This document shows positions 44,950-52,663 of a DNA stretch of 64,000 nt, piece by piece. The stretch is from the NCBI GenBank assembly GCA_003141315.1, contig PLLP01000008.1:62001-126000 (forward strand). The letters are read 5' to 3'. Every line of letters begins with the position of its first letter. Position 1 is the stretch's first letter. A model generated the notes under the pieces. The model was not told the origin of the DNA. It worked only from the letters and a program-made list of their open reading frames with translations, and did not search any database. This DNA comes from Phycisphaerales bacterium (GTDB taxonomy: Bacteria > Planctomycetota > Phycisphaerae > Sedimentisphaerales > Anaerobacaceae). The position numbers were made by a program, and so were the translations under genes.

Positions 44950-47216
44950 CGCCAGTCAAAACCTTCCCGCTGTGTATGCTTGAAAGTGTCTGCGATAAAC
45001 TCAGCCAAACCGGGGTCCTGCTTTTGAAGCTCTTCTCTTGTCTTACTATTAGTTAACTGGTTTCCACCGCCGCAGTCGAACCAGCTCTGCACACCTTCAA
45101 CATAATAATCAGTGGGGTTCATGCTCGCCGCAGTTTTTTTAAGCAGCCCTTTATCTATCGCATTGTTGTACAATTCCACAAGCTTCTTCATATATCGCTC
45201 ATCAACCCGCACAACCCCGTAAAGCTCATACTGCTGCTTATCACGACGGCCCTTTTCGAAATTCGGGTCAAAAGGCCTCGTCGCAACCATTGTGCAAATC
45301 GCCTTTGCAAATTCCTTCACGAGCAGGTTCTCCCCATATTCGCCCGGATTCAGAATATAATCCTGCCCTATAATCATACGCGGCGACGATTTTACCTTGT
45401 GGTCGGGAACATCAGCAAGGGTTTCTGTTTCCGCGAGAACAACAACCCGCAGCCCATCGTCTATCATCGCCTTCAAGATATCGTGCCGGTATGTGAACAT
45501 ATTCCTGATAATCTCGTTCGCCTTCAGCATCGCCTCATCGCTCACCTTTTCGGAACCGATTATCGGCAGGCTCCTGCAGTCAACGTATTTCGTATAAAAC
45601 TTATCTGCCTTCAATTTCGCCGGGGGCGTCGTCACCGCGGGCTGTTTCGCAAGCCACTTATAACGCCAATCCTGGCCCGGCGTAAGGTTGAACGTCTCGC
45701 CTATAAATTTGCATACATTCGGGTCGTACTTCGCCAATTCCTCGCGTGTATGCACCCAGTTATGATTCCAGTTGTTCCTGCGGTCGCAGTCAAAATAGCA
45801 CTGCACCGCCTCCGCCCAGTATTCCGCCGGGTTCGAGCCAGCGTAAGTATTCTTCCAAAGCCCCCTTTGCGTGGCGTCCCTGTAAAGCCGCCGCAGCTTC
45901 TTGCTGAAGTTCGGGTCTATCGCACGCAGCGCGCTGTCAACGCAATGCCCGCCGAACTCGTGAATCATAATATTCTCGTCATCATACCGGTCTATCGCCA
46001 GGCACAGCAGGTTCTCTTCGCCGAAACTCGTCGTTGACCCGCCATAACCCCGCACCCTCTCATTTTGAAAAGCGCTTCTCACAGGGTCATCCGTGAAATA
46101 CTCCGGCACTTCCGATACATCTTCATTTGCGCCGATAATTATCAGCCGGTAGTTGTCTTTAATCATTGCCTGCAATACGTCAGGCCTGCCCGCAAGCAAT
46201 TTACTCAAAAGGTCATCCGCCTGCAAAAGCGCCGCATCCGCCACCCTCGCGGAACACGTTATCGGCACGCCTTTCGCGTTTATCATTTTCTTGTAGAAAT
46301 TCGGGTCGAGCTTGAACTTATCTATAATCGATTTTGGAATCTCGATTACCTTATCTTCCGGTATTTGCCCGACGTTTGTCTTATTCACATCTGCCGGGTG
46401 GCGGTCGCTGTATTTCGTGTATCGCCACTCGACTCCTTTTAGCGTATCATCGATTAGCTTCGCAAGGTTCGGGTCGTAAGCAATCAGCTCTGCGCGATTA
46501 CCCACCTGGTTATGCACGCCGTCCGCCTTGCCTGTCCTGCTTTTTCTGCAGCAATCGAAATACGCCTGCACGCCCTCCGCCCAGTATTCCGCCGGGTTCG
46601 ACGCTGAATATGTATCCTTCCAAAGCCCGCTATCCATAGCAGCCCTGTAAATCCGTCTCAGCTTCCTTCCGAAATTCGGGTCCATCGTCCGCACGTGATT
46701 ATCGATACAGTGTCCGAATTCGTGGATGAATATATTTTCGCCGGTATATCGGTCGCCGCGATAATTCAGGAGGTTCTCCTCGCCGCAGCTCGTTAGTTCC
46801 GGGCTGCCGTAACCCCGCACACGCCTGTTCTGATACGCCGCCTTGTTCGGGTCCGCTATATAATACTCCGGCACTTCCGATACCTGCTCTTTGAAACCAA
46901 TCACGACGATGCGGGTGCCCTCATTCGAATCCGCCATCTGCTTCCAGATATCAGGCCGATGAATCAGCATATTGCTGATTGAATACCGCACCTCGTATAA
47001 CGCCTCATCCGCCACCTTGTCGGAGCTTGTGATGGCGATTCCGTTGGCGTCTAAATACTTCTTATAAAACGGGTTGAGATTGAACCTTTTAACAATTGAT
47101 GCCGGCGGCGCAGTTATTTTGCCGGCCTCCGCCTTTGCAGCCTGGTTCGGCTCAGCCGACGCTATTTGCCAGATGGATAGAAAGATAACGATTGCTGACA
47201 GGAGATGTTTTTTCAT
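44919..47216 (-). CDS. Secreted protein of three metalloprotease-like repeats
   Basis: From the ATG at 47216 (GGAAGG 8 bases upstream) the protein has 765 residues with a signal peptide (LLSAIVIFLSIWQIASA). Three repeats span about 46-265, 300-520 and 537-765. Repeat 1 has HEFGHCID (165-172) and NPAEYWAEGVQAYFDC as the probable third zinc ligand (Glu). Repeat 2 has HEFGGHCVD (419-427), one Gly too many for HExxH. Repeat 3 has KEFAKAI (634-640) with no zinc site. So only the first repeat looks catalytically able. The fold resembles gluzincin-like proteases (MtfA/ATLF type). It ends in an A10 slippery run. Confidence 0.75.
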   Translation of the reverse strand: MKKHLLSAIVIFLSIWQIASAEPNQAAKAEAGKITAPPASIVKRFNLNPFYKKYLDANGIAITSSDKVADEALYEVRYSISNMLIHRPDIWKQMADSNEGTRIVVIGFKEQVSEVPEYYIADPNKAAYQNRRVRGYGSPELTSCGEENLLNYRGDRYTGENIFIHEFGHCIDNHVRTMDPNFGRKLRRIYRAAMDSGLWKDTYSASNPAEYWAEGVQAYFDCCRKSRTGKADGVHNQVGNRAELIAYDPNLAKLIDDTLKGVEWRYTKYSDRHPADVNKTNVGQIPEDKVIEIPKSIIDKFKLDPNFYKKMINAKGVPITCSARVADAALLQADDLLSKLLAGRPDVLQAMIKDNYRLIIIGANEDVSEVPEYFTDDPVRSAFQNERVRGYGGSTTSFGEENLLCLAIDRYDDENIMIHEFGGHCVDSALRAIDPNFSKKLRRLYRDATQRGLWKNTYAGSNPAEYWAEAVQCYFDCDRRNNWNHNWVHTREELAKYDPNVCKFIGETFNLTPGQDWRYKWLAKQPAVTTPPAKLKADKFYTKYVDCRSLPIIGSEKVSDEAMLKANEIIRNMFTYRHDILKAMIDDGLRVVVLAETETLADVPDHKVKSSPRMIIGQDYILNPGEYGENLLVKEFAKAICTMVATRPFDPNFEKGRRDKQQYELYGVVRVDERYMKKLVELYNNAIDKGLLKKTAASMNPTDYYVEGVQSWFDCGGGNQLTNSKTREELQKQDPGLAEFIADTFKHTQREGFDWRCPVAGEKKK

Positions 47217-47361
47217 AACATATTCCTTCCAAATAATGGAAACGAATTGCTTCATACCCGCCAAAGTCTATCACAACCCCCATATAAATCAACCAAAAAC
47301 TTTAGACACTGACCTGTTCTTCGTAGTCCCTTATGGACGAAGAAGGATTGACACGCCCGAG

Positions 47362-47403
47362 GGCGAGGTCTCGCCAAAGGCGGACAGATTTTCACAGATT
47401 AAG
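47362..47403. repeat. Palindrome and CACAGATTA-type repeat
   Basis: GGCGAG-gt-CTCGCC (47362-47375) is followed by CAAAGGCGGACAG and TTTTCACAGATTAAGGCGG. The last part echoes the CTGTG-rich motif near 49323. No gene is seen in 47217-47504. Confidence 0.45.
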
Positions 47404-47504
47404 GCGGAGTTATAATTTGGTTGAAAGATTGTACCGGATGCCTTTAATCCACTTAGCAATTTGTTAAGCAAAAAAGGTTCTGATCTCTTTAATTCTTCAC
47501 AGCT

Positions 47505-48539
47505 TCAGTCGTTTCCATACAGCCTTACCTTATTTTCAACTTCGATATATGGTTTCAACCATTCATCCAATTCATTCCATGATGCATCTTTAGGAATGGG
47601 ATGTTCATCCCATTCAATACCATCAACAATAGCACCAAAGGAAACATCTACACTCCGTCTGCTGCACTTGGAAATCATTGAAGAATAAAAATCATTATGG
47701 TAGCCATAATGATGGGAATGAATGAATTTTTCCCAACGCTCGCAAATGGTCTTCTCATCAATTTTGTCAATGAGTTCAATTTGCTCCATACTCCGTTCAT
47801 ATTTATTTCCCCACGCTTCACTTAACAGATCAACAGCCTCAACATCAGAAGATGGAGCACTATACCCAAATATGGTGAACATATATGCCCTTTTCAAGTA
47901 AGATTTCACATCATTCCAACTGCTCTTAATGAATGGGTCGATGTTGTAATCTTTCTTACCGATTGGATAAAGAAGTTTACTTCTACTACGACGGCTCTTG
48001 CATTTTGAGCACATACCACCTTTATGGCCGATTTGTATTTTTTCATGCCTCGTGCATACTCCTACTGCCGTATTACCGTGCAAATAAAGAAGGTGAGGAA
48101 GATTGTCTTCGCCAACTCTATGACAATTCCTGCATATAGCCTGCCACAAAAAAGGGTCCCAATTAAATGTAGCTACGGCGTCACGAGCCGTTAACGACAA
48201 AATAAGATGGTCATAGAGAGTCGGTTCATCAGGTAACTCCATTTGTGCAAAATAATCGTAAATTATTTTTTCAATAACCTGCCTGATTTCATCATACTGT
48301 GAGTCCTCATATAGAGAATTATATAAATCCTCAAAGTTCTGCCCTTTATAATCAATTCTGCATTTACCAAGGTAATCTGAAAGTCCATTTACTGTTTCAA
48401 CAAAATTATTCATCAAAGGCACTTTCAGGCCGTTCTTTTCGCCGTTCGGAAATGCTGCCAAACTTGCTCCGGCCCCAAGTAGAACAAGGTGAGGCCGTTT
48501 AATGCTTAAGGCATAGACATTGTAAGCACGTTCTTTCAT
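47505..48539 (-). CDS. SIR2-domain protein, possible defence effector
   Basis: This 344-residue protein has the SIR2 NAD-binding features: LGAGAS (21-26), FNWD (125-128), and LHGN (153-156) with the probable catalytic His. A zinc-ribbon-like insert has Cys at 162, 177 and 180 plus nearby His. FGYSAPSSD (224-232) is the NAD-site segment common in SIR2_2 proteins. Stand-alone SIR2 proteins of this kind often act as NAD+-depleting antiphage effectors; here that is inference. The gene is more AT-rich than the chromosome around it and sits beside decayed mobile-element fragments. A two-TM small protein lies 112 bases upstream on the same strand. Confidence 0.8.
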   Translation of the reverse strand: MKERAYNVYALSIKRPHLVLLGAGASLAAFPNGEKNGLKVPLMNNFVETVNGLSDYLGKCRIDYKGQNFEDLYNSLYEDSQYDEIRQVIEKIIYDYFAQMELPDEPTLYDHLILSLTARDAVATFNWDPFLWQAICRNCHRVGEDNLPHLLYLHGNTAVGVCTRHEKIQIGHKGGMCSKCKSRRSRSKLLYPIGKKDYNIDPFIKSSWNDVKSYLKRAYMFTIFGYSAPSSDVEAVDLLSEAWGNKYERSMEQIELIDKIDEKTICERWEKFIHSHHYGYHNDFYSSMISKCSRRSVDVSFGAIVDGIEWDEHPIPKDASWNELDEWLKPYIEVENKVRLYGND

Positions 48540-48651
48540 ATTGTTCTTCTTGCTGTTCTAAAATGATTATACGGTCTTTATAAGAAGTTCCCGTTGCTTT
48601 GTCATATTATTTCCCACCCAATTCCTTACCGGTTTTCGGCGGTAAATTCTT

Positions 48652-48849
48652 TTAAAATAGGTGTATTATCCACCTTACAAAATAGAATAAAACGCCCAAC
48701 GTTATACTTGTAACAATCACCTCAGTGATAAAGGTACGAACTCTGAACGATAATTTATTTTTAACTTGGTCAACGTTCATATAAAACTGACGACCGATCG
48801 AAATAAAAATCGCGATAACAATTATCCAGATATTTATATTTCGTTGCAT
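48652..48849 (-). CDS. Small two-helix membrane protein next to the SIR2 gene
   Basis: This 65-residue protein has two hydrophobic segments (INIWIIVIAIFISIGRQF and VIVTSITLGVLFYFVRWII) with a short basic loop between. The ribosome site is weak. Same strand, AT content and position upstream of the SIR2 gene suggest they arrived together and could form a two-gene unit, with this as a membrane partner. It is not recognised otherwise. Confidence 0.5.
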   Translation of the reverse strand: MQRNINIWIIVIAIFISIGRQFYMNVDQVKNKLSFRVRTFITEVIVTSITLGVLFYFVRWIIHLF

Positions 48850-48867
48850 AAATAAATTACTTATTCT

Positions 48868-49014
48868 CTAAATTTTACTCTCAGCGTCTTTTATTGCCTC
48901 GTCAATGTCTCTTGATTGAGCATTCAAAACCACTTTTTGTATTTGGTTAGGCTTAAAAGTTTTTTGCAATTCTAAAAATTTCTTAAAAGCACTTTTTGGG
49001 ATAACTAGGGACAG
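48868..49014 (-). pseudogene. 5'-truncated gene fragment
   Basis: A 48-codon open stretch with protein-like composition (VIPKSAFKKFLELQ ... VVLNAQSRDIDEAIKDAESK) ends at TAG (48868-48870), 18 bases before the small membrane protein's ATG. It has no start codon and is bounded on its 5' side by the repeat tail AGGTGACTGTCCCTA. It was probably a gene of the same operon whose 5' part was lost. The family is not recognised. Confidence 0.5.
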
Positions 49015-49168
49015 TCACCTATTATTTCCTTTTTCACTTTTTACTTCTCCCATAATTCTACCCAAACCGAATCCTTTTTCAACGACAAAACTTTCGGAGA
49101 CAAACCGTCCTAACTCTTTCGCCCTCAGTTTATCAGTGAAATTACTCCGAAGCGGGCTGGCGAGGCAT
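49015..49168 (-). pseudogene. Internally deleted transposase-like remnant
   Basis: On the minus strand GGGAGG precedes ATG (49166-49168) and MPRQPAS, which resembles the start of REP-associated Y1-type (IS200-like) transposases. The frame is then broken; in another frame an open stretch ends in ELGRFVSESFVVEKGFGLGR and TGA (49015-49017). The tail AGGTGACTGTCCCTA resembles sequence often flanking such elements. The identity is inferred from these short matches. Confidence 0.45.
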
Positions 49169-49201
49169 AAATCCTCCCGCAATTACTGTCAATCCTTTAT
49201 T

Positions 49202-49389
49202 CAGAATACAGAAGACAGAATACAGAAGTCAGAATAAAAAACAAAAACTCTCTGCGTCCTTCGTGTTCTCTGTGGCTAAAGTAGTCGTTAGTATTTAGTA
49301 TTCGGTATTTAGTTTAAAAAAGAATCTGTGAAAATCTGCGTTAATCTGTGGTTAAAAAAATCTCTGTGTCCTCTGTGCTCTCTGTGGCT
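49202..49389. repeat. Mosaic of five different near-tandem repeat motifs
   Basis: In order: CAGAATACAGAAGACAGAAT (49207-49237 region), CTCTGCGTCCTTCGTGTTCT (49249-49275), TTAGTATTTAGTATTCGGTA (49288-49313), AATCTGTGAAAATCTGCGTT (49323-49353) and CTCTGTGTCCTCTGTGCTCT (49361-49389). Each is made of imperfect 7-13 base units. No gene is present. Confidence 0.7.
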
Positions 49390-49393
49390 TAAT

Positions 49394-49978
49394 TTATCTT
49401 TCAATAATGTCGAAAAGTTGTTCGAGTCTCGCAATCGTAAAATCGGCGTGTTTCACAAATTCATCCGCCTTTTTGTGATTCGTAAGCAGAACAGCCGGCG
49501 CGCCGGCAGCCTTTGCGCAAAGCAAATCGAAAAGATAATCGCCGACAACAAGCGTCTCTTTAGGCAGCACATCGAAAATCCTGCACAGCTCCAAAACGCC
49601 GAATGCGTCCGGCTTAACCGGCCCATCTTCTCTGCTGACTACGGCATCGAAAAGCAATCCGTGCCTTTTTGCTACCGCATAAGCATTATCTTTAGTGTTG
49701 CGGGTAAGTATGCCGATTTTAATCCCCGCCTTACGCAGCCTGTCGAGCGTCTCAGCGGCGCCGATATTGAGTTTCGATTTTTCGACGGCGAGCCTTTCGT
49801 GATAGTCGAGAATTTTTTCAGCGGCCTTTCGCTGCGGCGCCCCCATCTTATCGAGAGCCTCCAGAATCGGCCCCGCGTCTTTAGCCAATCCCATCTCAGC
49901 TCTTATGGCGTCGAAATCAAAAAACGGCTCCGTTATCGTGCCATCGAGGTCAAAAATTACAGCCTTTACCAATTTCAT
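49394..49978 (-). CDS. HAD-superfamily phosphatase, phosphoglycolate-phosphatase-like
   Basis: From the ATG at 49978, with GGAG 6 bases upstream, the protein has 194 residues. Motif I is VIFDLDGTITEP, motif II ILTRNTKDNA, motif III near VKPDAFGVLELC and motif IV VVGDYLFDLLCAKAAG. The cap is small and helical. It resembles Gph-type or pyrophosphatase PpaX-type HAD hydrolases. The substrate is unknown. Confidence 0.85.
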   Translation of the reverse strand: MKLVKAVIFDLDGTITEPFFDFDAIRAEMGLAKDAGPILEALDKMGAPQRKAAEKILDYHERLAVEKSKLNIGAAETLDRLRKAGIKIGILTRNTKDNAYAVAKRHGLLFDAVVSREDGPVKPDAFGVLELCRIFDVLPKETLVVGDYLFDLLCAKAAGAPAVLLTNHKKADEFVKHADFTIARLEQLFDIIER

Positions 49979-50017
49979 ACAGACTCCAGACCCAGGACAA
50001 CAGACCAACGATAAATT

Positions 50018-50191
50018 CACCGCAGAGGCCGCAAAGACCGCAGAGAATCTTTCCTGTACGCTACACGCTATTTTTGATATTAAACCAGAAACTCCCCCTT
50101 TAGAAAAGATTTATCTCTCCCTCCTTTGCCCCTTTGTGCCTTTTTACCTTTGCGCCTCTGTCCCTCTGTGCCTATTATGCCTTTGTCCCTT
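50018..50191. repeat. GCAGAG- and CTTTGTGCC-type repeats
   Basis: 50018-50047 holds CACCGCAGAGGCCGCAAAGA-type units, the reverse sense of the CTCTGCGG motif. 50120-50191 holds a pyrimidine-rich array of CTTTGTGCC / CCTCTGTGCC units running up to the LysR gene's stop. Confidence 0.6.
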
Positions 50192-50198
50192 AATTTTT

Positions 50199-51080
50199 TT
50201 ATACCTTTTTCTGCAGGACGTCCACAAAGGCCTTGACGGCGTTCGAGCGAATCGCATTCTTGCGAACTATTATACCCGTCGGCCTGATAAAATTCTCATT
50301 CGAAAATGGTATCGCACGCAATGAGCCGCTGCTCACCTCGGCAATAATCGTCGTTCGCGGCAATATGCTCACGCCGACGCCTATCTCCACCGCCCGCTTG
50401 ATTGTCTCGACGTTATCGAATTCCATCACGGGCCGAACCGTTATCCCGTACCGCTGCAAAATCCCGTCTATCCACAGCCGGCTCGGAACATCGGATTCGA
50501 ACGCCACAAAAGGCTCGAACTGTATCCTGTGCATTTCTATTTCAGGTTCTGCCGCAAGCTGATGTTTCGGGCTGCATACGAAATCCAGCGGCTCATCTTC
50601 GAAATCATAAACGTCCAGCCTTTTGTCTTTTTTGGGAACTGCCACAAGGCCGATATCGAAATCGCCCCCCAATACAAGCTCATAAACTTTCGAAGGACTG
50701 AAATACTCGATATGAACATTGACCTTCGGATTTCTTACCATAAATCTTTTTACATAAGCCGGCAGCGTGTGCATTCCTATACTGTAAATGGCCGCCACAT
50801 TTATTCTTGTTTGTCCGCTCGACTTTAGCTCGTTCAATTCCACCTTAAGCTGCTCATACCGGTCAATCATCTCCCGAAAGGCGCGGTGCAGAACCTGCCC
50901 TTCAACCGTCAGCTCTATCGGCCTTTTTTTGCGATTTACCAATTGGCAATTATACTGAAGCTCCAGCTGCGCAAGCTGCTGAGAAACCGCGGACTGGCTC
51001 ATGAAATTTTTTTCCGCAGTCTTCGAAAAACTGCGTAATTCAACCAAATCGCAGAAAACCTTGAGGATTTCAATATGCAT
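50199..51080 (-). CDS. LysR-family transcription regulator
   Basis: This 293-residue protein has an N-terminal winged HTH (LRSFSKTAEKNFMSQSAVSQQLAQLE, here residues 14-41) and a periplasmic-binding-like effector domain from about 90 (INVAAIYSIGMHTLPAYV). GGGGAAG lies 7 bases before the ATG. It is transcribed divergently from a glutamate dehydrogenase gene, 166 bases apart, the usual arrangement for a LysR regulator and its target. The effector is unknown. Confidence 0.92.
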   Translation of the reverse strand: MHIEILKVFCDLVELRSFSKTAEKNFMSQSAVSQQLAQLELQYNCQLVNRKKRPIELTVEGQVLHRAFREMIDRYEQLKVELNELKSSGQTRINVAAIYSIGMHTLPAYVKRFMVRNPKVNVHIEYFSPSKVYELVLGGDFDIGLVAVPKKDKRLDVYDFEDEPLDFVCSPKHQLAAEPEIEMHRIQFEPFVAFESDVPSRLWIDGILQRYGITVRPVMEFDNVETIKRAVEIGVGVSILPRTTIIAEVSSGSLRAIPFSNENFIRPTGIIVRKNAIRSNAVKAFVDVLQKKV

Positions 51081-51195
51081 TATTACTTCCCCTTATATTT
51101 TCTATTACTACAAAAAGCTTTCCAAAACAACGAAACTTTGCTACATTTTTGTCACTTTACAACTGGAACTGCCAGCAATTATCAGTAATGCTTAT

Positions 51196-51201
51196 TATAA
51201 T
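51196..51201 (+). promoter_or_regulatory. Likely -10 element of the first glutamate dehydrogenase gene
   Basis: A perfect TATAAT lies 46 bases before the ATG, with no good -35 at 16-18 bases. That suggests activator dependence, in keeping with the divergent LysR gene. T-N11-A-type candidate sites occur in 51130-51190. Confidence 0.45.
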
Positions 51202-51246
51202 GATTAGAAAATAAAAAGAAACATATTTTTTAGGAGAATTGAAAAA

Positions 51247-52590
51247 ATGTCAGCCAACAGCGAAGTAGAAGCCGTTTATCAGCAGGTAATTCAGCGAAAC
51301 CCCGGGGAGACCGAGTTTCATCAGGCCGTCAAAGAAGTCCTCGTTTCAATCGAGCCTGTCATTAAAAAGCATCCCGAATATGTAGAAACGAACATCCTCG
51401 GGCGCATCGTCGAGCCGGAAAGGCAAATTACCTTCCGCGTCCCCTGGCAGGATGACAAGGGCAATTTCTGCGTTAACCGCGGTTTCAGATTCGAATTCAA
51501 CAGTGCGCTCGGCCCGTATAAAGGCGGCCTGCGATTTCATCCCACGGTAAATGCGAGCATTATCAAGTTTCTCGGCTTCGAGCAGGTTTTCAAAAATTCA
51601 CTCACCGGCCTGATGATGGGCGGCGGAAAAGGCGGCTCAGATTTTGACCCGAAGCAGCACAGCGAATACGAAGTAATGAGATTCTGCCAGAGTTTTATCA
51701 CCGAGCTTTCCCGCCATATCGGCCCTAATACCGATGTCCCCGCGGGCGATATCGGCGTCGGCGGCCGCGAGATTGGCTATATGTTCGGACAATACAAACG
51801 GCTCCGCAACGAGTTCACAGGCGTCTTAACAGGTAAAGGCCTCGAATGGGGCGGCTCTCTGGTCAGGAAAGAGGCCACCGGTTACGGCCTTGTTTATATA
51901 GTCGATGAAGCACTCAAAGACGCCGGCAAGTCAATCGAAGGCGCCACAGTTTTGGTTTCCGGTTCAGGCAACGTCGCCATTTATGCCGTCGAAAAAGTTC
52001 ATCAGCTCGGCGGTAAAGTCGTGACGATGAGCGACTCGAACGGTTTCATTTACGACCCGGAAGGCATCAAGCTCGACACCGTAAAACAGCTCAAGGAAGT
52101 CGAAAGAAAGAGAATTAAAGAATACGTATCGATACACAAAAAAGCAAAATACACCGAAGGCAGCGACGGCATCTGGAACATCAAGTGCAGTATCGCCCTG
52201 CCGTGCGCAACGCAAAACGAGTTGGATGAAAAGGACGCCAAGGCCCTCGTTAAGAACGGCTGTATCGCCGCGGGTGAAGGCGCTAATATGCCCTGCACGC
52301 CGGAAGCCGCCGATGTGTTCATCGAAAACAAGGTTATATTCCTGCCCGGAAAGGCTGCCAATGCCGGCGGCGTCGCTGTTTCAGGACTTGAAATGGCTCA
52401 AAATAATCAGCGAACCGCCTGGGCTTTCGATAAGGCTGACAGCGAGCTGAAAAATATTATGACGACTATCTACGAAAACAGCAAAACGGCTGCGGAAATC
52501 TACGGCAAAAAAGGCAACTTCGTCGTCGGCGCAAACATCGCAGGCTTCCTCAAGGTCGCCAACGCTATGATGGCACAGGGCCTCGTATAA
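51247..52590 (+). CDS. gdhA: NADP-type glutamate dehydrogenase
   Basis: This 447-residue protein has the typical length of hexameric small GDH. It interconverts 2-oxoglutarate plus ammonia and glutamate. Motifs include PYKGGLRFHP, MGGGKGGSDFDPK with the catalytic Lys, VPAGDIGVGGREIGY and VLVSGSGNVAIYA for the dinucleotide fold. The sequence opens MSANSEVEAVYQQV as in GdhA of enterics. AGGAGA lies about 9 bases before the ATG; a terminator follows. Confidence 0.96.
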   Translation: MSANSEVEAVYQQVIQRNPGETEFHQAVKEVLVSIEPVIKKHPEYVETNILGRIVEPERQITFRVPWQDDKGNFCVNRGFRFEFNSALGPYKGGLRFHPTVNASIIKFLGFEQVFKNSLTGLMMGGGKGGSDFDPKQHSEYEVMRFCQSFITELSRHIGPNTDVPAGDIGVGGREIGYMFGQYKRLRNEFTGVLTGKGLEWGGSLVRKEATGYGLVYIVDEALKDAGKSIEGATVLVSGSGNVAIYAVEKVHQLGGKVVTMSDSNGFIYDPEGIKLDTVKQLKEVERKRIKEYVSIHKKAKYTEGSDGIWNIKCSIALPCATQNELDEKDAKALVKNGCIAAGEGANMPCTPEAADVFIENKVIFLPGKAANAGGVAVSGLEMAQNNQRTAWAFDKADSELKNIMTTIYENSKTAAEIYGKKGNFVVGANIAGFLKVANAMMAQGLV

Positions 52591-52610
52591 AAATCGCAAA
52601 CTTCAAATTA

Positions 52611-52643
52611 AAAAGGACGCATTCGTAAAAATGCGTCCTTTTT
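52611..52643 (+). terminator. Bidirectional intrinsic terminator after gdhA
   Basis: A perfect 13-bp stem (AAAAGGACGCATT / AATGCGTCCTTTT) with a 6-base loop and T runs on both strands. It ends gdhA on the plus strand and the beta-helix gene on the minus strand. Confidence 0.92.
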
Positions 52644-52663
52644 ATTTCTCGAAAATCCTGCCG

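Noticed and set aside
49328-50014. 228-residue plus-strand frame opposite the HAD phosphatase gene
   Set aside because: It reads through repeats and the antisense of a recognisable HAD gene; there is no domain.
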